Assembly: GCF_019429565.1 (NCBI RefSeq)
Contig: NZ_JAHXSA010000001.1
Location: 620,001-684,000 of the forward strand
DNA length: 64,000 nt
Direction of reading: 5' to 3'
DNA from: Schaalia sp. ORNL0103
GTDB taxonomy: Bacteria; Actinomycetota; Actinomycetes; Actinomycetales; Actinomycetaceae
Part shown: piece by piece, positions 8,990-19,358 of the stretch
Position numbering within the stretch: the stretch's first letter is position 1
Layout of the letters: each line of letters begins with the position of its first letter
Translations under genes and position numbers: made by a program
The notes under the pieces: model-generated
The model's database searches: none
Seen by the model: only the letters and a program-made list of their open reading frames with translations
Told to the model about the DNA's origin: nothing

Positions 8990-10255
8990 TTATGAGATGG
9001 TCGGGGAGGCACTGGAGCCTCGGATACGGGCAGCCGGGGTGAAGGCCATGGCGATGCCAGCGGCGACGGCGAGCGCCGTGAATAGGTACATCGCAGCCTC
9101 GATCCCGGTGTGGGAGGCAACGATGCCGGAAGCGAATGAGCCGAGGGGCATGACGCCCCAGACCGCGAAACGAAAGATCGCGTTCATGCGGCCGAGCATG
9201 TCGGGCGGACAGATTTCCTGGCGCAGGCTCATCTGGGTGACGTTGTAGATCGTCAAGAAGTAGGAGGAGATGACGCCGGCGGCAGCAATGATCCATGCGG
9301 CCATGCCCGGGGCGTGAATGGAGGCCGGCTGGGCGACAATCACGAGAATGCCGATGATATTGGTGATGACGAGGGTGCGCCCGATTCCCAGGCGCGTGAT
9401 CCACGCCGGCCTCGTGAGAGCGCCAAGGATGCCGCCGAGCGCGCCTGCGCTGAGGAGGAGCCCGAGCTGTGTCGCGCTCATGCCGAGGGTGCGCAGCACG
9501 AGGAGGGGCAGCAGCACCCGGATGCCCGCGTTTGCAAAGGCCGCGGCGGCAATGCAGGAAAAGAGCGGGTAGAGAATGCGTTGGCCGCGCACGAAGGCGA
9601 GGCCCTCGCGTATCTGGGCGCCGAGGGTGGCATCGCTGCGCACAGGAGTGGGCTCGGGCGTGCGAATGCGCCAGATCGCCCACGTGGACGCAACGTAGGT
9701 GGCGGTGGTCAGCAGGTAGACCAAGGGAGCAGCCACGATGCCGAGGAGCCAGCCGCCCAGCCCCGGACCCCCGGCAAGGCCGACCTGGTACGAGGCCTCG
9801 AGGCGCCCGTTGGCCGCGCCGATGTACCGCTTGGAGGCGATCAGCGGGACGTAGGACTGGTAGGCCACGTCGAAGAAGACGGTGGATAGGCCGAGGATGG
9901 TTGCGACGACCATGAGGTGTACGAGGGTCAGTGACGAGAGGATGTAGGCCAGGGGGATAGACGTCAGGGCCGTGATGCGCGTGAGGTTCGCGGCGATCAT
10001 GACGCGGCGCTTGCGCCACCGGTCCACCCAGGCGCCGGCGGGCAAGCCGACAAGCAAAAATGCGAGGGTCTGCAGGGCGGAAAGCAGTCCGATCTGGGTT
10101 TCGCTGGCGTGCAGGAGGCTGATCGCGATCGCCGAGGTCGCCAGGGCTCCCACCTGGAAGCCGATCTCTGCGGCGGTTTGACCCGCCCACAGGTGCATGA
10201 AGGCGGAGTTACGGGTGAGGGGATGGTGCAGCCAGCGCCGCAGTGCCTCGCTCAC
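8990..10255 (-). CDS. MFS transporter
   Basis: This 421-residue protein has about twelve hydrophobic segments and belongs to the major facilitator superfamily. Between the second and third segments it has the loop motif GAWVDRWRKRRVMI (the MFS DRxGRR-type A motif). The general form is that of MFS_3/EntS-like exporters, but no substrate can be named. The open frame runs much further upstream, overlapping a HAD gene in another frame; the GTG at 10255 overlaps that gene's stop as GTGA and places the first membrane segment about 25 residues in, so it is the likely start. It is co-transcribed with the HAD hydrolase. Confidence 0.85.
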   Translation of the reverse strand: MSEALRRWLHHPLTRNSAFMHLWAGQTAAEIGFQVGALATSAIAISLLHASETQIGLLSALQTLAFLLVGLPAGAWVDRWRKRRVMIAANLTRITALTSIPLAYILSSLTLVHLMVVATILGLSTVFFDVAYQSYVPLIASKRYIGAANGRLEASYQVGLAGGPGLGGWLLGIVAAPLVYLLTTATYVASTWAIWRIRTPEPTPVRSDATLGAQIREGLAFVRGQRILYPLFSCIAAAAFANAGIRVLLPLLVLRTLGMSATQLGLLLSAGALGGILGALTRPAWITRLGIGRTLVITNIIGILVIVAQPASIHAPGMAAWIIAAAGVISSYFLTIYNVTQMSLRQEICPPDMLGRMNAIFRFAVWGVMPLGSFASGIVASHTGIEAAMYLFTALAVAAGIAMAFTPAARIRGSSASPTIS

Positions 10256-11151
10256 CGTGCATCGCCGAGGCCTTGGCCCCCCGTGCGCTCGTCTGCCGTC
10301 AGGCTGGCGGCGCGCAGAGCCCATGCCAGGCCATCTTCGGAGATGGAGGGGGCGACGATGTCCGCGACGTCCACGAGGGCCTCGCAGTCGTGTCCGATGC
10401 TGACGCCGAGGCCGGCCGTTGCCACGGCCTCTACGTCGTTGTTGGAGTCGCCGAGCGCGACGGTGTGGGACAGAGGAATGCCCACGTGCTCGCAGATCGC
10501 ACGGATGCCGACTGCTTTCGACAGATGCGCGGGAACGACCTCGAAGGGGACGTAGCCTGCGGCACCTACGGAGCCGATGATCGCGCGATAGCCGTCCGGT
10601 AGCGCTGCGTTGACCCGTTCCATCGATGCCTTTTCCGGGGGCACGTAGGCCGTCACTTTCGTAAAGGCCCCGCCGTCGATGTCCACGATGAAGGGAGTGA
10701 TCGACCGAGCGTATTCGATCCAGTCCTCGGGATGCTTGCCCGCGCGGGGGACGAAGAAATCGAGGTAGCCATCGCTGGGCCCCATCTGGTCGGGACCCTG
10801 CCAGATGTAGAAGGCGTCGAGTTCCTCCCAGAGAGCAGTCAACGCATCGACGTGCTCGCGGGGCATGCGCTCGTCCAGGAGAATCGCATTGCCGACGGCC
10901 GCGTATCCTCCGGCACCGCCGACGAGCCCCTCGAAGCCGACATCCCAAAAGCGCGGGTAGACCTCGGGTGCGGAGCGTCCCGTGCATGCGAACAGTCGGT
11001 GGCCTCGCGCTCGGACCTGGTCGAGAGCTTCGAGCGCAGATTCCGGGATCCGCTGGCGTGAATCGCACAGGGTTCCGTCGATGTCGACGAAGACGGCGCG
11101 GGGATATGCGGCCTCGCTTTCGCTGCGCGGGGGGACCTCGGTGTCAGTCAT
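10252..11151 (-). CDS. HAD-superfamily (Cof-type) hydrolase
   Basis: A 299-residue HAD-IIB phosphatase likely to act on a sugar phosphate or similar small molecule. Motif I is VFVDIDGTLCDSRQR near residue 25, motif II FACTGRS near 55, and motif IV GDSNNDVEAV near 235, with the large cap between them that is typical of the Cof family. The stop overlaps the MFS start. On the minus strand TAGAAT ends 6 nt before the ATG and no ribosome site is seen, so the message is probably leaderless. The substrate is unknown. Confidence 0.88.
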   Translation of the reverse strand: MTDTEVPPRSESEAAYPRAVFVDIDGTLCDSRQRIPESALEALDQVRARGHRLFACTGRSAPEVYPRFWDVGFEGLVGGAGGYAAVGNAILLDERMPREHVDALTALWEELDAFYIWQGPDQMGPSDGYLDFFVPRAGKHPEDWIEYARSITPFIVDIDGGAFTKVTAYVPPEKASMERVNAALPDGYRAIIGSVGAAGYVPFEVVPAHLSKAVGIRAICEHVGIPLSHTVALGDSNNDVEAVATAGLGVSIGHDCEALVDVADIVAPSISEDGLAWALRAASLTADERTGGQGLGDAR

Positions 11152-11157
11152 GGAACT

Positions 11158-11163
11158 ATTCTA
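11158..11163 (-). promoter_or_regulatory. -10 box of a probable leaderless promoter (HAD-MFS)
   Basis: TAGAAT is followed by six bases and then the ATG of the HAD gene on the minus strand. This places transcription start at or next to the A of ATG. Confidence 0.6.
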
Positions 11164-11281
11164 TCCCAGTACGAAAACGGCCCCACTCGTGCAGAATACG
11201 CCGCGCAAACGACAAATCGTGCGCACGGTCGATTGACAGGAGTGCCCGTGGCCCACACTGGAACCATCGACGATACCCGCG

Positions 11282-13741
11282 ATGGAGCACGAAAGGCAGT
11301 TCACGACGATGGAACACGCAGCACTGACGGACGCCAACGACCTCACCCTCCTGCAGGCCGCGGCGCTCCTCTCGGGTTCGAGCGCCTGGGACTCCCGCCC
11401 GATCCCCGCGGCGGGCGTTCCCTCCTTCGTCATGAGCGACGGTCCCCACGGCGTTCGCCGCCAGCTCGGGGACGCCGACCACCTGGGTATCGCGGAGTCG
11501 GAGAAGGCAACCTGCTTCCCGACGGCCTCAGCCGTCGCGGCCACGTGGAACCCGGAGCTGGCGCGTGACATGGGTGAGGCGCTGGGGCTGGAAGCGCGAG
11601 GCCTCGGTGTCAACGTCCTGCTCGGTCCCGGCCTCAACATCAAGCGTTCTCCCCTGTGTGGGCGTAACTTCGAGTACTTCTCCGAAGATCCGATCCTTTC
11701 CGGAAGCATGGCCGCGGGCCTCGTCGAAGGAATCCAATCCACGGGTACCGCAGCCTGCCCCAAGCACTTCGCCGTCAACTCTCAGGAACTGCGCCGCATG
11801 GCCTCGGATTCCATCGTGGATGAGCGCACGATGCGTGAGATCTACCTGACCGGCTTCGAGATCGTCTGCCGAGCGGCCAAGCCGCGGGCGATCATGAGCT
11901 CCTACAACCTCGTGAATGGCACCTACGCGCACGAAAACAAGCACCTGCTGACCGACATCCTGCGCACCGAGTGGGGTTTCGACGGCATGGTCATCTCGGA
12001 CTGGGGCGGTTCGAACAGCGCTGTTGAGGCTGCCCGCGCTGGTGGCAGCCTCGAGATGCCCGCCCCCGGCCTGGCGGGTGCCCGCCAGATCGTCGCGGCC
12101 GTCGAGGCCGGGGAATTGGACGCGGCCGACGTCTACGCGCGCGCCCAGGAAGTCCTCAACGTTGCGAGTGCGAGCGCCGGCTTGTCTGCGCCCAGGCCCT
12201 ATGACCTTGGGCAGCACCACGAGCTGGCTACGCGCATCGCCGCCGAGGCGATCACGCTCCTGCGTAACGAGGAGGAGCTCCTGCCCCTGAGCGCCGGCAC
12301 GAGCGTCGCCCTTATCGGCGATCTCGCCGACACGCCGCGCTTCCAGGGATCGGGTTCCTCCCAGGTCAACCCCACTCGTGTGGAGGCTCCGCGTGAACTG
12401 CTTGAAGCCGGGGGAGAGGCAGCTCGAGGCCTCGTTCTCGAGGGATATGCGAGCGGGTATGAGCGTCATGGCAGCACGAGCGACGCTCTCATCGCCGAGG
12501 CCGTGGCCCTCGCCGAGCGCGCTGACGTAGCGCTTGTCTACGTCGGCCTCGACGAGCTGGCCGAATCCGAAGGCCTGGATCGCCCCCACATGCGCCTGCC
12601 CGAGGGCCAGGATCGCCTCATCGAGGCGGTCGTCGCAGCCAATCCGTGCACCGTCGTCGTCCTGACCGGCGGTGCCAGCGTCGAGATGCCGTGGGCCTCG
12701 TCCGTTCCCGCGCTCGTCAACGGTTACCTGACCGGGCAGGGAGGTGCCGCCGCGATGCTCGACGTTCTGACCGGCGTCGTCAATCCGTCGGGACGCCTGG
12801 CCGAAACCTACGCGCTCTCCTACGAGGACCACCCGACTGTCGCATGGTACCCGGCGACCGGACCGCTCTCGTACTACCGCGAAGGCCCGTTCGTCGGCTA
12901 CCGCTACTTCACGACCGCGGGCATCGACGTTGCATTCCCCTTCGGCTATGGCCTGTCCTACTCGAGCTTCGAATACTCCGACCTCGCCGTGGACGAGGAG
13001 GGGGTGACCCTCACGGTCACCAACACCTCTGCGCGCGACGGTGCCGAGGTCGTCCAGCTCTACGTGAGTGCACCTGGCGGCGTGTTCGGTCCCGCCCGCG
13101 AGCTCAAGGGCTTCGCCAAGGTCAAGGTTGGTGCCGGAGCATCGGTGAGCGTGAGGATTCCCTTTGACCGATACACGTTCCGTCACTGGGAGACGTCGCG
13201 CGCAGCGTGGGAAACCGAGGCAGGAACCTGGACGATCCACGTGGGGCGCAACGTCTCCGACACTCCGCTGAGCGCCACCCTCGAAGTCGAAGGAGCCGCG
13301 CCCTCGCCGATCGACCCGGCCCTCGGCCACTACCTGAGCGCCGACGTCGCGCACGTCACCAACGGCGAGTTCGCCGTCCTGCTGGGACGCACGATCCCGA
13401 CCGCTCACCCCGCGGACGACCTCGTTGCCTCCGACCCGCTGTCCGAGATGACGCGCGCCAAGACCTGGCTTGCCCGCGTCGCCGGACGCAAGCTTCATGC
13501 CCTCAAAGCGAAGGTGGACGCGAAGGGAACCCCGGACCTCAACATCCTCTTCGTCCTCAACATGCCTTTCCGCGCCATCGCGAAGATGAGCAACGGTGCT
13601 GCAAGCCCCGACATGGTGGACGCGATCCTCCTGGCCGTCAACGGGCACCCCCTCCGAGGACTCACCCGCGCCGCCCTCGGCTTCATCTCCAACGCCCGCG
13701 CCAACAAGGCCACCCAGCGCGACCTCGACCAGACCCGATGA
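11282..13741 (+). CDS. Glycoside hydrolase family 3 (beta-glucosidase-like)
   Basis: This 819-residue cytoplasmic enzyme (no signal peptide seen) is expected to release terminal beta-linked sugars. The N-terminal barrel shows KHFAVNSQE near residue 165 and the nucleophile Asp in MVISDWGGSN near 240. The alpha/beta C domain follows (FQGSGSSQVNP near 355). A fibronectin III-like domain (VVQLYVSAPGG, ELKGFAKV) lies around 590-660. The last 140 residues form an extension seen in other actinobacterial GH3 enzymes. A second ATG at 11309 is about equally possible; neither has a convincing ribosome site. The sugar specificity cannot be read from sequence. The GtrA gene begins 45 bp downstream on the same strand. 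Confidence 0.92.
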   Translation: MEHERQFTTMEHAALTDANDLTLLQAAALLSGSSAWDSRPIPAAGVPSFVMSDGPHGVRRQLGDADHLGIAESEKATCFPTASAVAATWNPELARDMGEALGLEARGLGVNVLLGPGLNIKRSPLCGRNFEYFSEDPILSGSMAAGLVEGIQSTGTAACPKHFAVNSQELRRMASDSIVDERTMREIYLTGFEIVCRAAKPRAIMSSYNLVNGTYAHENKHLLTDILRTEWGFDGMVISDWGGSNSAVEAARAGGSLEMPAPGLAGARQIVAAVEAGELDAADVYARAQEVLNVASASAGLSAPRPYDLGQHHELATRIAAEAITLLRNEEELLPLSAGTSVALIGDLADTPRFQGSGSSQVNPTRVEAPRELLEAGGEAARGLVLEGYASGYERHGSTSDALIAEAVALAERADVALVYVGLDELAESEGLDRPHMRLPEGQDRLIEAVVAANPCTVVVLTGGASVEMPWASSVPALVNGYLTGQGGAAAMLDVLTGVVNPSGRLAETYALSYEDHPTVAWYPATGPLSYYREGPFVGYRYFTTAGIDVAFPFGYGLSYSSFEYSDLAVDEEGVTLTVTNTSARDGAEVVQLYVSAPGGVFGPARELKGFAKVKVGAGASVSVRIPFDRYTFRHWETSRAAWETEAGTWTIHVGRNVSDTPLSATLEVEGAAPSPIDPALGHYLSADVAHVTNGEFAVLLGRTIPTAHPADDLVASDPLSEMTRAKTWLARVAGRKLHALKAKVDAKGTPDLNILFVLNMPFRAIAKMSNGAASPDMVDAILLAVNGHPLRGLTRAALGFISNARANKATQRDLDQTR

Positions 13742-13785
13742 CGCGGCCCCGGCCTCGTTCAACACACCGACGTAAAGGACAACTC

Positions 13786-14397
13786 ATGCAGGCTCTCAAG
13801 CGCTGGTGGACTGCCTTCGAAGACAAGCACACCACGGCCGCCCAGTTCATCATCTTCTTCATCCTCTCCAACGGCATTACGGTGCTGCAGCTGGTTCTCA
13901 TGCCGGCGTTCAAGGCGGTTTTCGCGCACACGAGCCTCGTCGATACTGCCTTCCAGTTCCTGCCCGTCGGCGTCTCGCACGGGCACACGGTCTTCCTCTT
14001 CGACTACCCGGCCGGTTCGATGTCGGTGGGCGGGGGTGGTGGCCTCGCGTACTTCCTCGCCGTCGAGATCACCCTGCTGATCGCCCAGGTCATCAACTTC
14101 TTCGCTCAGCGCAACGTCACCTTCAAGTCCAACTCGTCGGTGGGCAAGGCGGCCTTCTGGTACGCGGTCGCTTACGTGGTCATCACGATCGCGGCGGCCG
14201 CCCTTCAGGTCCTATACAAGGACCCGATCTACGCGTGGGCGATTTCGACGATGGGCGCGGGCGGCGAAACCTTCGCCGATGTCATCACGATGATCATCAA
14301 CGCCGCCATCTCCTTCTGGGTGTTCTTCCCCATCTTTAAAGTGATCTTCAAGCAGGAACCCTCTCAGGAGGACGCGCAGGTCAGCGCAGCACAGTAG
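13786..14397 (+). CDS. GtrA-like membrane protein
   Basis: A 203-residue protein of the GtrA family with about four membrane segments (FIIFFILSNGITVLQL, YFLAVEITLLIAQVI, YAVAYVVITIAAAALQV and the C-terminal IINAAISFWVFFPIF). The family signature NFFAQRNVTFKS is present near residue 110. GtrA proteins are thought to move or handle polyprenol-linked sugars in O-antigen, arabinogalactan or other glycan synthesis, often with a GT2 enzyme, and a GT2 gene follows here after 31 bp. The ATG at 13786 has AAAGGACAAC upstream. The large periplasmic insert between segments two and three (residues about 45-80) is longer than in small GtrA proteins. Confidence 0.85.
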   Translation: MQALKRWWTAFEDKHTTAAQFIIFFILSNGITVLQLVLMPAFKAVFAHTSLVDTAFQFLPVGVSHGHTVFLFDYPAGSMSVGGGGGLAYFLAVEITLLIAQVINFFAQRNVTFKSNSSVGKAAFWYAVAYVVITIAAAALQVLYKDPIYAWAISTMGAGGETFADVITMIINAAISFWVFFPIFKVIFKQEPSQEDAQVSAAQ

Positions 14398-14428
14398 ACT
14401 ACTGGCAGACTTCACGAGAGGAGACTCC

Positions 14429-15439
14429 ATGAGCGTGCCGCTGCTGACGGTGATCGTGCCCGCCTACAACTCCGAGGATTACCTCGACCGGGCGCTGACC
14501 ACGCTCGTCGGATACGGAGACGAACTCGAGGCGATTATCGTCAACGACGGTTCGAAGGACCGCACCGCCCAGATCGCCGACGAGTGGGCTGCCCGCTACC
14601 CCTCCGTGACAGTCATCCACCAGGAGAACAAGGGCCACGGCGGCGCCGTCAATGCCGGCCTCGCCGCCGCCACCGGCACGCACGTGCGCGTCGTCGACTC
14701 CGATGACTGGCTGGACCGACGCGCCACGAACGCCGTTCTCGACGTCCTGCGCGAGGAGCGCGAGGCCGGGCGCGACTTGGATCTACTCGTCACCAACTAC
14801 GTCTACGACAAGCAGGGAAAGTCGGTCAAGGCCGTCATCCGCTACCGTAACGTTCTGCCTCGCGGACGTACCTTCGGTTGGGCCGACCTGCGCCGATGCC
14901 GCTACGACCAGTACCTCATGATGCACGCCCTGACGATGCGTACGGAGGTCGTGCGAGCCTCCGGTCTGGTGATGCCCGAGCACACGTTCTACGTGGACTA
15001 CCTCTACTCGTTCGTTCCGCTGCCCTACATTTCCACGATCCGCTACCTGGACGTGGACCTGTACCACTACTTCATTGGCCGTGACGACCAGTCCGTGAAC
15101 GAGAAGGTCATGATCACGCGCCTGGATCAGCTCGCGCGGGTGAACGAGGCGATGACCCGTGCGCTGCCTCCGCGCGCCGAGGTTGAGGACAAGCTGTGGC
15201 GCTACATGGTCCACTACCTGCGTATCAACGCCGTCGTCTGCTCCGTCATGGCTCAGCTGTCGGGCACGCCCGAGCATCTGGCCCTCAAGGAACAGATCTG
15301 GGAGACCATGGACCAGATCAATCCCGAGGCCACGGATCGACTGCGCCAGGATCTGCTCGCCGGCCTCGTGCGCCACGCGTCGCCAAAGGTCGTTCGCGGC
15401 GGCTACAAGGTCGCGGCGGCTGTCCTCGGCTTCAACTAA
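14429..15439 (+). CDS. Family 2 glycosyltransferase
   Basis: A 336-residue GT-A fold enzyme that transfers sugar from a nucleotide or polyprenyl donor. It begins with the family motif VIVPAYNSEDYLDRAL, followed by IIVNDGSKDRT near residue 38, KGHGGAVNAGL near 70 and the metal-binding VDSDDWLD near 90. There is no membrane anchor, so it acts in the cytoplasm or at the membrane face. GAGAGGAGAC precedes the ATG. It is expected to work with the GtrA-like protein upstream, for example in decorating a wall polysaccharide. The acceptor is unknown. Confidence 0.92.
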   Translation: MSVPLLTVIVPAYNSEDYLDRALTTLVGYGDELEAIIVNDGSKDRTAQIADEWAARYPSVTVIHQENKGHGGAVNAGLAAATGTHVRVVDSDDWLDRRATNAVLDVLREEREAGRDLDLLVTNYVYDKQGKSVKAVIRYRNVLPRGRTFGWADLRRCRYDQYLMMHALTMRTEVVRASGLVMPEHTFYVDYLYSFVPLPYISTIRYLDVDLYHYFIGRDDQSVNEKVMITRLDQLARVNEAMTRALPPRAEVEDKLWRYMVHYLRINAVVCSVMAQLSGTPEHLALKEQIWETMDQINPEATDRLRQDLLAGLVRHASPKVVRGGYKVAAAVLGFN

Positions 15440-15449
15440 GGGACGGCCG

Positions 15450-15971
15450 TCAGCGCCCGGCGAGCACCAGCTCCGTCCAATGGACGGTCAGGCGCTTACC
15501 GATGTGCGGGTATTCCACGTCCTCCTCGCGCTTGCGCCATGCAAAGCCGAGCTTTTCTGAGACCCTTCGCGAGGCGTCGTTTCCGTCGAAGTATTTCAAA
15601 ATGATCGTCTCGACGCCCAGCTCACGCGCGCGCTCGATGATGGCGTGACCCGCCTCCGTCGCGTATCCGTTGCCCCAGTAGGGCGCGCCGATCCAGTATC
15701 CGATGTCAGCGACGGTTGCCTCGGGGGAGTCTTTGTCAATGCGCAGCGCGATCGAGCCCACGATGTCACCGGTCGATCCGAGCGTCACCGCGTAGCTGTC
15801 GGGTGCCGCCAGGACGGTCGCCAGCGCCTCGTGGGCATCGTCGATGCACTCGAAGGGTTTCCATCCGCACAGCATCCCGATGCGGGGATCGCGGGCCAGC
15901 TCGTAGAGCTCCGGTGCGTCCCAATCGGTCCAGGGACGTAAGCGCAGGCGCGGGGTGTCGATGATCGTCAT
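15450..15971 (-). CDS. GNAT-family N-acetyltransferase (RimJ/RimL-like)
   Basis: A 173-residue acetyltransferase of the RimJ/RimL branch, which acetylates protein N-termini or small amines with acetyl-CoA. It has the typical start TPRLRLRPW, the motif IGYWIGAPYWGNGYATEA (acetyl-CoA loop) near residue 90 and the late strand RVSEKLGFAWRKR. The ATG at 15971 has AGGAGGACG upstream and overlaps the kinase stop as ATGA. Coupling to a two-component system is unusual for this family and may be only positional. Confidence 0.86.
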   Translation of the reverse strand: MTIIDTPRLRLRPWTDWDAPELYELARDPRIGMLCGWKPFECIDDAHEALATVLAAPDSYAVTLGSTGDIVGSIALRIDKDSPEATVADIGYWIGAPYWGNGYATEAGHAIIERARELGVETIILKYFDGNDASRRVSEKLGFAWRKREEDVEYPHIGKRLTVHWTELVLAGR

Positions 15972-17341
15972 TCGTCCTCCTGGGCATTCGTGGACGGGAG
16001 CAGTACCGTCAGCGTGAACCAGTGGTCCGCCACGTCCGTGACGGCCTGGCCGCCGTACTTGCGGGCTGTCCACTGGATGGATTTGACGCCCCAGCCGTGT
16101 TGAACGGTGTCGGGCTTGATCGTCGTGAGGCGCCCGCCGGCGTCGGTGTTGAGGTGACCGTCGAACCAGTTGTCGACCCGGATGATCGCCATCTGCCCCT
16201 GACGGAAGAGCGCTAGTTTGATGAGGCGCTTGGCGGGATCGTCGACGCGCCGCGAGGCCTCGATCGCGTTATCGAGGGCGTTGCCGAAGAGGGTAGCGAT
16301 GTCCATTGACGACATGGAGCCCAGCAGGGCGCCGTCGGCGACTGCCGTGAAGTTGATGCCGGCTGCAGCGCACGCACGGCCCTTTGTTGTGAGGATGACG
16401 TCGAGGACCGCATTGCCGCTGTGGTACTGCTGGCCGATCTGCTCGATCGAAGACTCGAGTAAGGCGAACGATGCGGCGGCGCGTCCCGGGTCTAGCTCCG
16501 CGCGGATCGCCTCCACCTGGTGCTTGAGGTCGTGGTGAGCGCGCGCCACCTGCTCCATGTCCTCCTTAGCTGCCAGATACTGGTGGTGCTGGGCATCCAG
16601 GGAGGCCTGGATGGACGCGAGTTCGCGCTCGGTTGCGCTCTGCTGGATGCGCTCGAATTGCGCGAACAGGATCGCATAGCCGGCCAGGTCCACGAGGGTA
16701 CGGATATAGAAGACCTCCCAGCCTGCGCGCCCGGAAAATGGGGTGGCCGTCGAGACGAAGCTGAGGTTGGACAGGGCAAAAATAGAAATGCCGATAAAAA
16801 CGCCAGAGGCAAGGTCTGCGAAACGGAGAGCCGGCAGCGCCCCCTGGCGGTAGACGCGTCGTTCGAAGAAGTAGACGACGGCCAAGCACGTCGACGCAAT
16901 CGCGGCAAAACCGCTGAACGACAACGGGTGCCAGTAGGGCTTGTCGGCGTGGGAGTAGACGACGACTTGCCAGGCGAGGGAAGCAGCGAGCTCGGCAACG
17001 ATGAAGGCGCGTACGCTCATATGCGTTACCCAGCGCCAGTCCAGCGCGGTGCCCACGCGGATGACACACCACACGAGCGCGTACGCCGTCATCATGCCCG
17101 GCACCCACAGGGACAGGGGAGCGCGGCCGAGCAGTTCCTGGGCGCCGACGAGCACCACGAGGCCACCGACAGCCGCAGTGGCGAGCCGCCAGCGGGGGAC
17201 AGCAGCGTTCGGGTTCAGCGCATTGGACGACGCCGAGCGCGCGACGACGAAGACGTACACAAGAGCGGCGCCCCACTCCGCGAGGGCGGTGAACAGGCGC
17301 GGGATGTCCGGCAGGGACTCGAACACGTCAGTGGATCCCAC
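15968..17341 (-). CDS. Sensor histidine kinase, AgrC/GHKL type
   Basis: A 457-residue membrane kinase that would phosphorylate the LytTR regulator encoded upstream. The first 210 residues hold about six membrane segments. A coiled linker follows (about 215-265), then the phosphoacceptor box RAHHDLKHQVE near 270, where HDLKHQ is typical of the AgrC/ComD class, and the GHKL ATP domain with LFGNALDNAIEAS near 355 and GWGVKS near 425. Such kinases usually sense peptide pheromones, but no pheromone gene or AgrB-like protease was found nearby. The start is uncertain: GTG 17341 overlaps the regulator by 14 bp, and GTG 17326 is also possible. Confidence 0.9.
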   Translation of the reverse strand: MGSTDVFESLPDIPRLFTALAEWGAALVYVFVVARSASSNALNPNAAVPRWRLATAAVGGLVVLVGAQELLGRAPLSLWVPGMMTAYALVWCVIRVGTALDWRWVTHMSVRAFIVAELAASLAWQVVVYSHADKPYWHPLSFSGFAAIASTCLAVVYFFERRVYRQGALPALRFADLASGVFIGISIFALSNLSFVSTATPFSGRAGWEVFYIRTLVDLAGYAILFAQFERIQQSATERELASIQASLDAQHHQYLAAKEDMEQVARAHHDLKHQVEAIRAELDPGRAAASFALLESSIEQIGQQYHSGNAVLDVILTTKGRACAAAGINFTAVADGALLGSMSSMDIATLFGNALDNAIEASRRVDDPAKRLIKLALFRQGQMAIIRVDNWFDGHLNTDAGGRLTTIKPDTVQHGWGVKSIQWTARKYGGQAVTDVADHWFTLTVLLPSTNAQEDE

Positions 17342-18038
17342 CCGCGAAGCTCGCCAGAGCCGTCATGAACGCCTTTTTACGAGGCCGGGAGATGCGCAAG
17401 CTGTCCCCGCCCGTCATCAGGCACTCCTGGTCGGCGACTCCGCGAACGTGGGCGAGATTGACGAGGTAGCACGAATTCGAACGGAAAAAGTCGTGACCGG
17501 CGAGCTGTTCCTCCATGGCCTTTAATGTCGAGGTGATCGAGTAGGTGTCGGAGACCGTGTGCACGTCCAGGCGGTGCTTGATTGACTCGACGTAGACGAT
17601 GTCCGCGACGTCGATGCGGTGGGTCGACGTGCCCGACTGCAGGAGGACCGAGGCACCGCGCCGCTTGGCGACAGCCTCGAGGCACCGCGACAGTTCCTGG
17701 GAGAACGCGAACCAGGGCAGCGGCTTCATCAGGTAGGAGAGTGCCCCCACCTGGTACCCGTGGATTGCGAACTGTGCGGCTGACGTGATGAACACGAGGA
17801 CGACCGCCTGATCGACCTCGCGGATTGCGCGCGCCGCGGTCATGCCGTCCACGTGGGTCATCTGGATGTCCATGAGGATGATGTCGTACACAGGCTTGTA
17901 GTCACCGATGATGGCGCCGCCGTCCTCGAAATAGGTGACCTCGAAAGAGACGTTGTTTTCTTCGCTGTAGCGCGCGAGGTAGTCGGCGAGGAGCTGGCGT
18001 GAGACGGCCTCGTCCTCGACGACGGCGATGCGTACCAT
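17328..18038 (-). CDS. LytTR-family response regulator
   Basis: A 236-residue transcription factor with a receiver domain (acidic pair VVEDEAVS near residue 7, phosphoacceptor Asp in IILMDIQM near 56, SYLMKPLP lysine near 107) and a C-terminal LytTR DNA-binding domain (VESIKHRLDVHT, FFRSNSCYLVNLAHV). LytTR regulators bind paired direct repeats in promoters of virulence, bacteriocin or competence genes. GGAGGTTCGG precedes the ATG. It is paired with the AgrC-like kinase that follows. Its targets are not evident in the window. Confidence 0.93.
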   Translation of the reverse strand: MVRIAVVEDEAVSRQLLADYLARYSEENNVSFEVTYFEDGGAIIGDYKPVYDIILMDIQMTHVDGMTAARAIREVDQAVVLVFITSAAQFAIHGYQVGALSYLMKPLPWFAFSQELSRCLEAVAKRRGASVLLQSGTSTHRIDVADIVYVESIKHRLDVHTVSDTYSITSTLKAMEEQLAGHDFFRSNSCYLVNLAHVRGVADQECLMTGGDSLRISRPRKKAFMTALASFAGGIH

Positions 18039-18057
18039 GATCCGAACCTCCTTCGCG

Positions 18058-18069
18058 TATCAGCTGATA
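18058..18069. promoter_or_regulatory. 12-bp palindrome in the leader of the two-component operon
   Basis: TATCAGCTGATA is a perfect palindrome 20-31 nt before the regulator ATG, in the 138-to-161-bp gap to glf. It could be an operator; LytTR proteins usually bind direct repeats, so it need not be autoregulatory. Confidence 0.35.
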
Positions 18070-18187
18070 GGAACAAGGATAAGTGAGCGCCAGCGCGCCG
18101 TTGCCACGAGTCCACGCTCCGGCCTCGTCGATCACATGCCGGCGCACCCGCAGGTGGGGGCCGCTACCATTGTCCTGACTACCGTGA

Positions 18188-19342
<1,155 letters not shown>

Positions 19343-19358
19343 AGGGGCTCCTGTTCGC

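Noticed and set aside
10256-11068. N-terminal extension of the MFS transporter frame
   Set aside because: The region is antisense-like arginine/proline-rich coding in a second frame of the HAD gene; the GTG at 10255 explains the true start.
11528-13765. Minus-strand open frame of 745 codons opposite the GH3 gene
   Set aside because: The GH3 frame has full catalytic motifs; the antisense frame has none and no promoter or ribosome site.
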